Positions 44,930 through 58,085 are shown, counted from the first letter of the stretch. The stretch is 64,000 bases of DNA from Sambucus nigra (GCA_949130495.1 OX422223.1:73530751-73594750); one strand, 5' to 3'. Notes: generated by a model from the sequence alone, not told the origin. Numbers and translations are program-made.

Positions 44930-47515
44930 TGCGCTTTGATACCATATCTTTAACTGACGGGAAGACATTAACAGCCGGAGAACGCTTCACAACCGCAAAC
45001 GATTTTGGTCGTAATCAATGTCTTCTTCATGTTATAATCAACAAACTTATTTTGAAGTTAAAGAATAAATTTTTTGGTTCCAAATCTGGGAATAAGGACT
45101 TTCGAGGTGTGTGAAGAACCTAAAGTGAAAAAGTATTTGAAAATATTGTCTTAACTCAGAAATATATATTTGAAATAAGTAAAATATTAAAATAACTCAA
45201 GACCAAATTGTGAAGAGAATTTTTCAAGGCTTAAAAAGGTTATAAACAATTTAAATTTAATTCAAAATACTTTTATATTTTATAAATATTTAAACTAAAA
45301 TATATCAAGAATGTATTGAAGAGAAAAACAAGATTAAAACTTGAAAGAATGAAAGATTCTACAAAAAAAAAAATTTTATCATACAAAGATTTTTCTCTCC
45401 TAAAAATGATTTTTGTATCAAGAAAGATTTATGAAAATATTTTGTCCACAAAAGAAATCACCCAAATCACACTTGTTAAAAATGAAGTTCTAAACTGAAT
45501 TACGCATACATTCAAGCTTGCAAAAGAAACTTGGGAAGATAAGTAGGTAAGTTTTAGACGTGAAAACTTAATGGAAAGATCCAAAGAACCTTAGAAAAGT
45601 CCAAAAATGGAGGTAAGATAACGATAGTGATGTAATTATAATAAGAAAGCGATTTGAGAAAAATGATAAGAAAAAGTTGTAAGGGGCATTCTAAACCTAG
45701 ATATAACGCTTCGCTAATTGTGACTATCACTATGGGCTATAGTGATGACAAATGTCATTGCGGCAATAAAGTTTCGATGGTCGCACATTTCATCAGAGAA
45801 ATTTCAATACCCCAAAGTGAGTGCTCGAAACAAAGGAATAACTCAAATGACACAAAATGATCAATCTCACATGATCGACTGTCTAAAATGACTTTGACAA
45901 ATAAAATATAATTTGTTTACATTATGAGTTATCACGGGTTAATGGTTATTTGAAATACTCTAGACGAAGAATAAACTAGCTAATGAAATATTTATAGCAA
46001 GTTACAAGTTAATTTAGAAGATCACATATGAAATAACTCATGTGGAAGAGATAAAAATATGAATATGACCATTTGTATGAGGAAATCAAAACAAATGTCA
46101 AAAGAGAAGTTTTTCTTGTAAATTTTAAACATTGAATAATTTTCTTTGAAAAAGCCTCATTTTCCTTCAAAAAGTAAAATTTTCAACTAATATTTTTTCT
46201 TACTCACAAAACGATATTGGTTAAAACCTTAAATAGTCTCGACAGCAGCAGGTTTTGGTCACAACCAGTGTCTTCTTCAAGCCGCAAATTTAAACTTCCT
46301 TTTGAAGTGGAAGAAGAACTTTTACGATACAAATCTTAAAACAAGGATGAGAAGCCTCCAAAGATTATTGTACCACTTTCTAAGTGTGTGAAGGACCTAA
46401 AGTGAAAGCATATTGAAAATATTGTCTTAACTCATAAATATATTTTTCAGATAAGTAAAATCTAAGAATAACTCAAGAACAAATTATAAAGATACTTGTT
46501 CAAGTTTTTAAAAGATTTAAAAGAAAATAAATTTACTTCAAACTATTTTGAGATTTCATAAGTATTTAAACTAAAATATATCAAGAATATATCAAAGAGA
46601 AAAGTAAGATTAAAACTTGGAAGAATGCAAGATTCAACAAAAATGAAGTTTTTATTTTACAAATATTTTTCTTTCCTAAAAATGATTCTTGTGGAAAGAA
46701 AGATTTATCAAAATAACTTTTCCACAAGAAATCACCAAAATCACACTTCTACACACTTGTCAAAAATGCAGTTTCAACTCGCTTACATATACACTCAAGC
46801 TCGTAAGAGAAGCTTGGTGGGACAAGTAGGTAAGTTATAGACTTTCACTTAAAGTGACAAGATGCAAAAATCTAAAAAGATATAGCAGATCTTAGTGTTG
46901 TAAGAGTACCAGGGAAGATGCCCACAATCGTTTACAAAAAGAAACTTTTTGCACCAAACTCATATTCTTCACTGGTGAATCGCTAAAGCAAAGATATTCT
47001 TCATTGTGGAAATACTTCGGCGAGGTCACAAGACAAAACTGAGATAAAATCTCTAGCAAAGTGCGCGACCAACGACAACCCATTGTTGCAGCGACACAAA
47101 TCCTTGGTGTGGAGATGCTATAGTGAAGCACATAAAAACCGTCCAAAATAGAACAAATTTTGACATAAGTATTAAAATACAATTCATAATATAGAATTGC
47201 ATCCTAATATTTTCAAAGATACCTTTAACGCATTCTATAGGATTGTTACAATAAGAGAACCATATCAAAGTGCACAAACACAGAAAAGATTTTCTATCAA
47301 ACGCTCGCAAAAATATCAAAATACCAATGTTTAATAAGATGGCCGAAAAATATAAAAAATAAGATGAAACAATTTATTAAACAATATTCAAGCAATTCAT
47401 ATAATTACTAAAAGGAACATATACGAAGTTTATCAAATATATTTATATGATATGATATATAAACATAATTCCATAAGAGTATACTTTCACTAATTAAACT
47501 CCCCCTTTATCAAAT
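44930..47515 (-). mobile_element. Decayed minus-strand LTR material with a direct repeat
   Basis: GCGCTTTGATACCA (44930-44943) resembles a reverse-complement tRNA-Met primer site. Two segments about 1.28 kb apart (about 45000-45570 and 46240-46840) share order and wording, for example AATATTGTCTTAACTCA at 45142 and 46418. ACTCCCCCTTTATC near 47498-47512 is a reverse-complement polypurine tract of the AAAGGGGGAGT type. Together these suggest decayed LTRs of a copia-like element, but ends are not resolved. ORFs here are unassigned. Confidence 0.35.
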
Positions 47516-48735
47516 CTCTCATCCTTTAAGGAAGAAATCTCTCTACCCTTTTTTGCCATGAAATTGACAAAGGAAAAGATAAGACAATATAATCAAGAAG
47601 TGATCAAGAAAAATATAATCCAAAGGATAGAAACCAATATACCACAATATCTATTAGAGATTAAAATAAAACTCATATATGAACAGAAGGTAACCATATA
47701 TAAGGCAACAAGGATAAATAATGCCAAATATAAATCACCTAAAATGATAAAAATCTACTATCCCGAACCAAACTCTCTTTAACATGTTATAGCATAAAAT
47801 ATAGCATATGATAAAAAAAATCATATCATTTTATCCTATAATTGGATTTATTTTGTCATAAATTAATTCTCCCCATTAATCAAGTCTTCTCTATCCATAG
47901 AAAATGTATCCCTACTTAAGAAAGATGAAGAAATTAAGAAACTGACTCACTTAGTACATAAGGAATGTAGCTATGTGACATAATGATCTCACAGTGTTAA
48001 AATTATGTTATATAATACAATAATAACAAGGAGAGGGTAGGAGTATGGAATATGAATCACACGGTATAACATATAAAGGACAAAATGATCAATAATGATA
48101 TAATAAAAAATATATATGAACCAGCATCAATATTTTAGAGTAAACACTCAAAATGTACATAACAAAAAGATAAGCACAATGAGCAAGGTATATAGGATAT
48201 AAATGAGATACCAAATAAGGAATCTAAGATTCTAATCCTAGCTCATGCTACATGAACATAGAAAAGAAAACTAGTAGAAACTAGATGATAAAGCATGATA
48301 AATCAAGCATCCATGAAATATGTCTACAATTATGAACAAGAAAAAGTCTCAATCACAAAAACATCCAAAGGTGAACCATGGATAAAATCATGAATAAAAA
48401 ACACCATGTATATAGGATACACGAAGATGTAATGACATTTAATTCTATCATATAAAATATGATCAAAACAAAAAAAATGGTTAAAGAAATATTTGGAGGC
48501 TGTATATTTATCCCAAATGTAAAATCTATGATATCAACATATATGAAAATTTTGTATTAATATCAAATTCAATGGTAATATAATATTATCTAAGGATACG
48601 TATAAAAAACATCAAGTATAAAACCAATTAACACTATACAAGAGCAAGTATATGCCAAAATTTATTTACCAAAAAGAGAAATATCCCCAAACATGCATGT
48701 GATATGAATATTTTAAGAAACATGCAAGAAATACT
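47516..48735. other. AT-rich stretch, possibly internal region of a Sirevirus-like element
   Basis: No recognisable protein. Minus-strand GGGGAGAATTAATTTATG-like text (near 47860-47875) and the adjacent polypurine tract resemble the pol-to-LTR region of Sireviruses. Weak. Confidence 0.2.
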
Positions 48736-49247
48736 TGTGACACCCTGCCTAAAATAATAACAGGTGGCCAGCCCTATACTATATTAAATCAGGAGTTTCA
48801 GATAGTCCAGTCTCAACATCAACTATCGGTACTATATAATATAGGACTAACTACCCGATATCATATAGGCGAGATGTTAAAATGAAATAAAATGCGACAG
48901 ATAACCAACTAACACTACTAATAAAAGAAAGAAAGATGCATGAAAGAACTAGATAAATAAAATGCTAGAATAAAAAAAAATGAAAGAAATAACTACCACA
49001 AAATATACAAAAAAAAGTAGACCCGAATAAGCTGTCGGGTCACAGCAAATACAATAACTAGAATGGAATAAATATAAACATCTATAAATATCCCTTGGGC
49101 ACAAACCCGATATACAACATGAATCCTACCCAGAATTTTGAAAGTAAGAGGCGACTACCAGATACATCCCGCAACAGTACGCACCTGTCACGGCTCCCAA
49201 GACTCTGGATAGAAAGTCATCCGGTATCCATGTGGTAGGACACCTGT

Positions 49248-49345
<98 letters not shown>

Positions 49346-49555
49346 GCAGGAGAGAAAAGTAAACGGGTCAGAGCCCGAGTTCTGAAAATATTTAGCAAGT
49401 GTGTTAACTGTGCATAATAAATATCAGTGCACTTATTTTATAATTAAAATGGGATCGCACTCTCGTGGAGCCCCAACTCACCTCTCATCTAAATGCGCGC
49501 ACCTATTCGCGTCCTCAATTTTTGTTAGTTAAATTACCCCCATTTATTAGGAGAA
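48736..49555 (-). mobile_element. LTR fragment with TGTGACACCCTG terminus
   Basis: It begins TGTGACACCCTGCC and contains ACGGGTCAGAGCCCGAG (49362-49378), the same word as in the solo LTR family at 29357-29373, so the two are related. It is cut at 49555 by the next LTR. Its other part lies beyond the nested insertions and outside the window. Confidence 0.6.
49252..49342. repeat. (AT)n microsatellite
   Basis: About 90 bp of uninterrupted TA dinucleotides inside the LTR fragment. The 90-aa Ile-Tyr repeat reading across it is not a gene. Confidence 0.95.
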
Positions 49556-50787
49556 TGTGACACCCCGACTAATTAGATAACGGGTAACTACTCCTTTATT
49601 ATATTAATTCAAAATGCCAAGTTGGTTCAGTTAATAGCATCACTGTCGAAAACATTTTAATAATTACTAACCACCTAGTATTTAAAAAGTGCCAAATTTT
49701 AAGTTAAGTCTGATTAACATGCAGTAAAAGAATAATGAAAGAATAACAACCATTCACTATAATGAAGTAATGAATAACAAACAACATAAATATAAATCCG
49801 GAGAAAAAACTCCTCACAAAAATCCCACAACTGAAAGATAATACTACAAGTCTGAATCCTGAATAATTACATGCCAGAAGTCTGAATAACTGAAATAAAT
49901 GAAATGTCTCTAATAGAAATGGGCGACATGCCCTACAACTGATAACTGAAGAATATCGAGTCAAGATAGATGAAGTGTCTACAAGCAAAGTCCTGTAACT
50001 TCCACAAATAGCTACAGCTCGTCACCTGAATGAGAATCCTAAGCATGGTGTCCTTGTGGCTGGGCACCTAAAATGGTTTTTACAAAAATAGATTTGAAAG
50101 CAAATGGGTCAGAGCCCGAAAGTGGAAATCATTTTAAAAACAGCAAGTGTTTTAATAACATTAAAACATTAAATGCAAAATACATGTTAGGACGTGCACT
50201 CACATGAAATTCTCACCTCTCGACTACATGTTCACTCCTAACGTACCGTACCCATCTATAAGACATCCATATCTAACCAAACCGTAATAAGTTCTACCCC
50301 TTACTACTCGATTCCCATATTATATTCTAACGTTATCAATTAAATAGAGGGCTTTACATACACTCGGATTCTCAATTAGTAATATAATTCACTATCAATT
50401 AACCCGTTATGTTTTCTCAAAACATTACCATAATTATATTCACAATATTAACATGAAAGTTCCCATTAATTAATTGTATATTATTCACGTCATAAATATA
50501 CAATACAAGCACCCCGAGACTAAGCTGCGGTGCACACATACTCTGCTATCCATCCCGGTATATCACGTACATAAGGATCACGCATTCCGAATCTCTCAGG
50601 AATCGTTCAGATAACAACATCACAAATAATGGTGGCGAACACAGTCACATCACATGGGTCACGCACATACCTGCGCTCCCACGATCAGCAGACTTATTAA
50701 CATCCCAATAAGTCCTTCTCTGACCTATGTTCATCGAGGTAACCAATCTAAATCCGGGCAACACAAGGATTAGAAGGCCCTAAGTGA
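49556..50787 (-). mobile_element. Second copy of the solo-LTR family, interrupted
   Basis: From TGTGACACCCCGACTAATTA it follows 28805-30029 closely with small indels, up to GGATTAGAAGGCCCTAAGTGA, where the family X array begins. In the uninterrupted copy the same spot reads GGCCCTAAGCGAACG. The remainder lies beyond the window. Confidence 0.9.
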
Positions 50788-53200
50788 TGCGAGGAAAACC
50801 GAGTGTTCGTATAGGGACACTATCATTAATTTCGGCTCCCGCTCGACATACAAAAGATAGAACCTAAACTATAGCTACACATGACAAGCAAGTACAACGG
50901 TAAGTCGGGTATCGTAAATCCACAGGGAGTGATTGAATTTTAGACTTTAATTGTTTTAGTTACTTCAGGAATAAAAGGGTGTAAAATAAATAAACGAAAA
51001 GGTGAAAGGGTGGTTATCGTGAGTAAAGAAAATAATAAGTTAACGCTAAATAAACTAAAGCGAGGATCGGGATCGCATCCAACCAAACGGATCGAAACAA
51101 CTACTAATTAGAATTGAGGCTCGAAAGCAATTTAATCGAGCATTTACAATTAAGCATAAACATCACACAAGAAGGAATTTAACCCAACGTTGCGAGATAA
51201 AACATTTAACTGAAAAATGGTCACACGCGGATTAAATTCGGATAATCGCTATAAACACTAACGTTGCATGACAAAGAAAGTTAAATGCATAATAATCCGA
51301 CTTTAATACGCGCGGTTTCAATTAAATGCGATTTTACACAGAACCCTAAATTTCGAGGTCCGAATCCGAAAATGGCGGAAATGCAATCCCGAACCTATTT
51401 ATCTACGGACTAAGCATGAAATTAACTAAATTAAACTAATTAACTAAGAAAGAAATAAATTAAAGAAAGAAAACCTAATTATAAAGCATGGAAATTATCT
51501 AGAATGCAAGGAAAGAATGAAAACAAGCTATATTAAAGGAGAGGGAAGATGAATAGTCAATCTTACAACCAATTTGTGTGTCAATCCAAGAGGGATTGAA
51601 GAAGAACCAAGCAAAAACCCTCCAACCCTAACTAAAACTAACCTAAAAACGTTCACCCCTGTTTATTACAACAAAATTGGATTATATACCAAGTGGGAAT
51701 CAAATTAGAAAAGAAAAGAGAAAAGAAAAGAAATGCAAAAAATATCTGCAGAAAACAGAGCATCGATCGATCTATGATTTGGTCGATCGATCTACCAAGG
51801 CCAAATTTAGGCAATTTAACATAGTTGATCGATCTACCAAATCGTCGATCGATCGATCAAGCAGGGGCAGCACACGGCATTGCTGTTTTGGTTTCCAAGC
51901 TTTTCTCGTCAGCAAAAATCGTCGTAACTTCTTCGTTATGAATCGGAATCGCGCACTGTTTGCGGCCACCCGAAGCTTGCGAGGAGGGATACAACTTCCA
52001 TGAAGATGTTGGGCCAGGTGCCCAATCTGTAAAATGACTAAAATGCCCTTAAACGTGCGGCTGCGTATGAAAATTGCGCGGAATGCGTCCGAATCCCATA
52101 CTTGGTACCTAAATACCTACAAAAGCCCAATTATACCTCATATAGCATGTTAACAATATAAACCGAGGTTTTATGGTTAACGGGCTTAAATATAGAGATT
52201 AAGGCACCCGAGGGGGCTAAAATGCGTAGGTTCGGAGGATGAAATACGCAATATTTGCGTATCATCACACCCCCTAACTTACACATTGCTAGTCCCTAGC
52301 AATGAAATAGGATGCAACAAGAACTACAAGCAAACCAAAAGCAGGATAAGTACAAAAATATGGTATAAATGCATAAGGCCACTTTCGCGGGCGATTCGAT
52401 TGCATTTAGCGTATGCAATAAGCCGTTAAACCACTAGGTCACCCTAGTGGACGAGTGTCGTCTCGTGAGGGTTTTCAGGGATGAAACCCACAAACATCAT
52501 AAAGTTTACTCAAAATATGCCCAATCAAACATGCGACAAGCCCAATAATGGCGAAAAGGATTTCATACGCATTATTAGCAAAGTGAACGAATTCAAGCTA
52601 AAGTCCGTTGTTATTAACAAGTTGAATGCACCTCATAGAATTGAAACTTTAAAAGTGGGAGGGGGGAGAGCACATGCATAGTGTGATTTGGTGAAAAACT
52701 TAAATAAACCGGATACACATAAAGGCAAGCATACATTCAATCCTCACGGGCATTACGCTCAATAAATGAAATCACTCGGAATGGGAGGTAATACACGGGA
52801 CATGCGGGCATAAAGAGTAAATGTAAATGGAAACTAGGCCGCACACATGTCACAAATGAAGAACGCTATATAGGAAATGAAAAACTTGCAATCTCAATGA
52901 AAGGATACCGCGCACTAAAAGAGGCGAAATGCATTTTCACAGATTATCAAAACTATAATGACTTTTAAATTAAATGCACCCTAAGATCACATAGGACTTT
53001 ATAGGGTTGTAATGTAGGTTTGGGGTTAAGGTACGAAATGAAGGAATGTATGTACGGATTCAAAGTGTTCGGGATAAAAACTTGGGAAAATGGGAAAATG
53101 CGGGCAATACCAAAATTGGAAAATAAGTTCCAAAACGGCATTAGATATATCATCGGGGAGAGTAATCAAAGCTTATTGAACACTATACACAACATTTACA
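50788..53200 (-). mobile_element. Array LTR a (2413 bp)
   Basis: On the minus strand it starts TGTAAATGTTGTG and ends TCCTCGCA. Homologous to the plus-strand LTR at 10024-12460. It contains the palindrome cluster (51763-51859), a TATA-like GGTATATAATCC on the minus strand (51679-51690) and the conserved block CGTAACTTCTTCG near 51920. The readings at 51677-52003, 52481-52681 and 53020-53442 recur in every LTR copy only because the DNA repeats. Confidence 0.9.
51763..51859. repeat. TCGATCGA palindrome cassette in array LTR a
   Basis: TCGATCGA occurs at 51763-51770 and 51783-51790, TTGATCGATC near 51826, and TCGATCGATCGATCA at 51845-51859; the word GATCGATCTACCAA is repeated. Homologous cassettes lie at about 56450-56555, 59062-59157 and 61678-61773. 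On the minus strand it ends about 70 bp before the TATA-like site. It replaces the hairpin found at the same position in the 3' LTR at 11353-11468. Confidence 0.85.
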
Positions 53201-54366
53201 ACTTTCTCTTTCTTTTCTTTTCTTCTTTTTCTATTGTTTTCTTTTCTTTTCTTTTGCTTTTTGCTTTTTCTTTTCTTTTTCACTACACTTTCTTTACTTA
53301 TCAAACTCTCATATGCCTAAATTGTAACCGACATCATAACAACAACATTCAATCCCAAGCAACATTCCAAACAAAGGTATGTAAGGTGTATGTATGGCTT
53401 AAAACTCAAATTTGGAGTTGGTTATGGGATTTTGGGCAATGAAACGAAAGGCTAGTATTTAGGCTCAAAGGGGTTGACTAGGGTTACATATATGGTGAGG
53501 TTAAGGCTAATATGGGTGATATAACAAAGATTGCCTATGATCATTTCACAAAGTATATGCAATTCTCAAGTCAAAACAACATATGAAAATCATGCTCAAG
53601 TAACACATTTCAAGGATGAACTCAATTAATGAACGGTCAATGAAAGAATAAAGAGATTACCGACGAATTCAACATTTTCAATGAGAAAAGAATAGTGTAT
53701 AACACTCACAAGCGACGAAAGGTAGAAAGCTTACTCGGTGTAAGTATATACAATGCAACAAAAGATTACCGAGTTATAAAAATCTTAAACCAAATCAATA
53801 TAACAAGGAAAGTGCATATGCTCATGGGATAAAGTTTAATTCATGAAGTTATTCACAATATAAATGATTTAAGGACTAAAGTCTAATAACTTCTAAAATC
53901 GAGAACATGCATCATTGAGTTGTCTATTGGATTGGGCAATTATTGAAATTTATCACTGGAAACAAGGCAAAATGCCCAACAAAGGAGGAAAAAGAAAGAA
54001 AATATTTTTCAAAATTTTCAAATTTTTCACAAAAAGGCATACTTAGTAATTAAAAGTAAGCAAATCCTTGGACTACACATGAAATGGATAGAATATCCTA
54101 CACCCCCTAACTTAAATGTTGCATTGTCCTCAATGCGCATTAAGAACGCAACACAAAGAGAGGAAAAGAACGATATTACCCAAAATTGGAGCGACCTCCA
54201 TAAGCATGAGTCCAAAGGAATCTACAAAACAAGTTAGTACCGAGCATAGCAAAAACAAATAACAAAAAGTTAACTAATTACACTAGACTAAATTAAAAGG
54301 AAAGAAAAATAGGAAAAGAGAAAATTAAAAAGCTAACTATTTACAACCTACTATTTAGGCTTCACA
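53201..54366 (-). mobile_element. Full internal region, 3' non-coding part with polypurine tract
   Basis: Next to the LTR, 53201-53290 is a T/C-rich tract (A/G-rich on the minus strand), the polypurine tract position. The rest aligns with the plus-strand internal copy at 4510-5025 and 9371-9900, where the L1 sits. No gene supported. Confidence 0.75.
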
Positions 54367-55275
54367 CTAACTGTAGACTAGAAGTCTAAATAGTTGAGGG
54401 TCCACACAAAAAGGTATTTGACTTTGAAAGATCAACGGTGGACCCTCCAAAGCGAACATGCCTCCCGGAAAATAAGAATTCCGTTTGAACAACGGAAGGC
54501 ATGTGGGTGGTGAAAAAAATGAACCATCGCCAATTTGAAATTTTGGGCAAACGATGGGGGATTTGGATAATAAGGGGGAAAGGTACACTAGAGGTCCAAG
54601 AAAAATCGACTCATCTCCCAAAGGTTTTTCAAGTTGAATGGGAGATACTGCACACATGGGGATATGTTCCATCGTAGTAAACAAAGTCGGCAAAGAGTCC
54701 TCATCGGCAAAAAGTGTAGAAGTTTTAATTTCTACCGACTCACAAGAATCAACCGGTAATTCTAATGGTTCGATGACGAAAAACGAATATGGTGATGAAA
54801 CAAATTCAATCTCAATCGACTCATCGTCGGAAGGAGATTGAATTTTGGGGGAGAAAGATTCACATTCGATGAGAAATTCTTCAAAAAATTTAGGTGAAAC
54901 ACAAGTTTCCACCTCCTCGTTGTTTTGTGCATAAGAATTCATCTCATCGCAAAGTGCACCAAGTCTCATTCCAGCATTATTTAGGCTTTCCAAACCTTGG
55001 GAGTAAAGAAGCAAAGTTTCTTCCAAAGTAGGCTTCCTCGGCTCAAGAGCCTCGGACTCCTCATTTGGTTGAAACTCGTCTTCGAAAGTAATGAAATAAG
55101 AATCGTCATTGGATTCGAATAATGAATCCAACTCAAGCTCCCAATAACGATTTTCATTCCGATAAATGTTTTCAAGTCTTTCATTTTCAAGAAAATCTTG
55201 AAAACGGAAAACTTGAAAACTATCCCCAAAGTAAGAATCATTAGAATGACCGCTATAACTATAATAATAGGACAT
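54367..55275 (-). CDS. Family X acidic protein, single ORF of the element (function unknown)
   Basis: 302 aa from ATG at 55273-55275; a longer in-frame start at 55335 gives 322 aa, but the inner ATG (MSYYYSYSG) is kept in the plus-strand copy at 4092. The N-terminal part is Ser/Tyr/Asn-rich, the middle strongly acidic (ESNDDSYFITFEDEFQPNEE; SPSDDESIEIEF), and the C-terminal third holds FADEDSL, IPMC, LGDESIFLGP and SPPTCLPLF, shared with the broken copy. No zinc knuckle, protease, RT, integrase, membrane segment or signal peptide is seen. It lies alone between the primer site and polypurine tract. It could be a diverged Gag or a structural or regulatory protein of a non-autonomous element; I cannot say which. 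Confidence 0.65.
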   Translation of the reverse strand: MSYYYSYSGHSNDSYFGDSFQVFRFQDFLENERLENIYRNENRYWELELDSLFESNDDSYFITFEDEFQPNEESEALEPRKPTLEETLLLYSQGLESLNNAGMRLGALCDEMNSYAQNNEEVETCVSPKFFEEFLIECESFSPKIQSPSDDESIEIEFVSSPYSFFVIEPLELPVDSCESVEIKTSTLFADEDSLPTLFTTMEHIPMCAVSPIQLEKPLGDESIFLGPLVYLSPLLSKSPIVCPKFQIGDGSFFSPPTCLPLFKRNSYFPGGMFALEGPPLIFQSQIPFCVDPQLFRLLVYS

Positions 55276-55374
55276 GATTACCTCGTTGTTGAAAGATGGA
55301 GAATCCAAGAAATAGAGTGAGCAACCGCGAATCAAAGTTTCTTAGCGCTCAAAGTATGCAAATCCTGCAAAAAA

Positions 55375-55378
55375 GGTT
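55375..55378 (-). promoter_or_regulatory. Candidate 3' splice acceptor in the array leader
   Basis: Read on the minus strand: a pyrimidine run, then TTTTTTGCAG, 100 bases upstream of the inner ATG. Matches the site at 4011-4014. It is deleted from the three short units. Confidence 0.4.
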
Positions 55379-55448
55379 AAAACAAAGAATACAAATAAAA
55401 AAGGAAAAATACTACGAAATAATAAAACAATTACAATCTAAAACACAC

Positions 55449-55466
55449 TCCCCGGCAACGGCCCCA
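55449..55466 (-). other. Primer-binding site, tRNA-Asp type (unit 1)
   Basis: TGGGGCCGTTGCCGGGGA on the minus strand, two mismatches at most from the tRNA-Asp complement (TGGCGCC...). It is separated from LTR b by a short T-run. Confidence 0.85.
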
Positions 55467-55473
55467 TTTTTTA

Positions 55474-57886
55474 TGCGAGGAAAACCGAGTGTTCGTGTAG
55501 GGACACTATCGTTGATTTCGGCTCCCGCTCGACATACAAAAGATAGAACCTAAACTACAGCTACACATGACAAGCAAGTACAGCGGTAAGTCGGGTATCG
55601 TAAATCCACAGGGAGTGATTGAATTTTAGACTTTAATTGTTTTAGTTACTTCAGGAATAAAAGGGTGTAAAATAAATAAACGAAAAGGTGAAAGGGTGGT
55701 TATCGTGAATAAAGAAAATAATAAGTTAACGATAAATAAGGTAAAGTGAGGATCGGGATCGCATCCAACCAAACGGATCGAAACAACTACTAATTAGAAT
55801 TGAGGCTCGAAAGCAATTTAATCGAGCATTTACAATTAAGCATAAACATCACGCAAGAAGGAATTTAACCCAAAGTTGCGAGATAAAACATTTAACTGAA
55901 AAATGGTCACACGCGGATTAAATTCGGATAATCGCTATAAACACTAACGTTGCATGACAAAGAAAGTTAAACGCATAATAATCTGACTTTAATACACGCG
56001 GTTTCAATTAAATGCGATTTTACACGGAACCCTAAATTTCGAGGTCCGAACCCGAAAATGGCGGAAATGCAATCCCGAACCTATTTATCTACGGACTAAG
56101 AATGAAATTAACTAAATTAAACTAACTAACTAAGAAAGCAATAAATTAAAGCAAGAAAACCTAATTATAAAGCATGGAAATTATCTAGAAAGCAAGGAAA
56201 GAATGAAAACAAGCTATATTAAAGGAGAGGGAAGATGAATAGTCAATGTTACAACCAATTTGTGTGTCAATCCAAGAGATATTGAAGAAGAACCAAGCAA
56301 AAACCCTCCGACCCTAACTAAAACTAACCTAAAAACGTTCACCCCTGTTTATTACAACAAAATTGGCTTATATACCAAGTGGGAATCAAATTAGAAAAGA
56401 AAAGAGAAAAGAAAAGAAATGCAAAAAATATCTGCAGAAAACAGAGCATCAATCGATCTATGATTTGGTCGATCGATCTACCAAGGCCAAATTTAGGCAA
56501 TTTAACATAGTTGATCGATCTACCAAATCGTCGATCGATTGATCAAGCAGGGGCAGCACACTGCATTGCTATTTTTGTTTTCAAGCTTTTCTCGTCCGCA
56601 AAAATCGCCGTAACTTTTTCGTTATGAATCGGAATCGTGCACCGTTTGTCGCCACGCGAAGCTTGCGAGGAGGGCTACAACTTCCATGAAGATGTTGGGC
56701 CAGGTACCCAATCCGTAAAATGACTAAAATTCCCTTGAACGTGCGGTTGCGTACGAAAATTGCGCGGAATGCGTCCGAATCCCATACTTGGTACCTAAAT
56801 ACATACAAAAGCCCAATTATACCTCATATAGCATGTTAACAATATAAACCGAGGTTTTCTGGTTAACGGGCTTAAATATTGAGATTAAGGCACCCGAGGG
56901 GGCTAAAATGCGTAGGTTCGGAGGATGAAATACGCAATATTTGCGTATCATCACACCCCCTAACTTACACATTGCTAGTCCCTAGCAATGAAATAGGATG
57001 CAACAAGAACTACAAGCAAACCAAAAGCAGGATAAGTACAAAAATATGGTATAAATGCATAAGGCCACTTTCGCGGGTGATTCGATTGCATTTAGCGTAT
57101 GCAATAAGTCGTTAAACCCCTATGTCACCCTAGTGGACGAGTGTCGTCTCGTGAGGGTTTTCAGGGATGAAACCCACAAACATCATAAAGTTTCCTCAAA
57201 ATATGCCCAATCAAACATGCGACAAGCCCAATAATGGCGAAAAGGATTTCATACGCATTATTAGCAAAGTGAACGAATTCAAGCTAAAGTCCGTTGTTAT
57301 TAACAAGTTGAATGCACCTCATAGAATTGAAACTTTAAAAGTGGGAGGGGGGAGAGCACATGCATAGTGTGATTTGGTGAAAAACTTAAATAAACCGGAT
57401 ACACATAAAGGCAAGCATACATTCAATCCTCACGGGCATTACGCTCAACAAATGAAATCACTCGGAATGGGAGGTAATACACAGGACATGCGGGCATAAA
57501 GAGTAAATGTAAATGGAAACTAGGCCGCACACATGTCACAAATGAAGAACGCTATATATGAAATGAAAAACTTGCAATCTCAATGAAAGGATACCGTGCA
57601 CTAAAAGAGGCAAAATGCATTTTCACAGATTATCAAAACTATTATGACTTTTAAATTAAATGCACCCTAAGATCACATAGGACTTTATAGGGTTGTAATG
57701 TAGGTTTGGGGTTAAGGTACGAAATGAAGGAATGTATGTACGGATTCAAAGTGTTCGGGATAAATACTTGGGATAATGGGAAAATGCGGGCAATACCAAA
57801 ATTGGAAAATAAGTTCCAAAACGGCATTAGATATATCATCGGGGAGAGTAATCAAAGCTTATTGAACACTATACACAACATTTACA
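55474..57886 (-). mobile_element. Array LTR b (2413 bp)
   Basis: Same ends as LTR a. The palindrome cassette is slightly altered (CATCAATCGATC and TCGATTGATC). The minus-strand TATA-like site is TATATAAG (56367-56378 region). Confidence 0.9.
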
Positions 57887-58085
57887 ACTTTCTCTTTCTT
57901 TTCTTTTCTTCTTTTTCTATTGTTTTCTTTTCTTTTCTTTTGCTTTTTGCTTTTTCTTTTCTTTTTCACTACACTTTCTCTACTTATCAAAGGAATAAGA
58001 ATACAAATACAAAAGGAAAAATACTACGAAATAATAAAACAATTACAATCTAAAACACACTCCCCGGCAACGGCCCCATTTTTTA
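57887..58085 (-). mobile_element. Short internal unit 1 (199 bp)
   Basis: Polypurine tract complement, then a jump from TACTTATCAAA to GGAATAAGAATAC, then the leader end and primer site TGGGGCCGTTGCCGGGGA (58061-58078, minus). Relative to the full interval about 2.07 kb between roughly 53309 and 55385 is missing, including the ORF and splice acceptor. Confidence 0.85.

Noticed and set aside
49126..49398. 90-aa ORF with a long Ile-Tyr repeat
   Set aside because: It is a translation of the (AT)n microsatellite.
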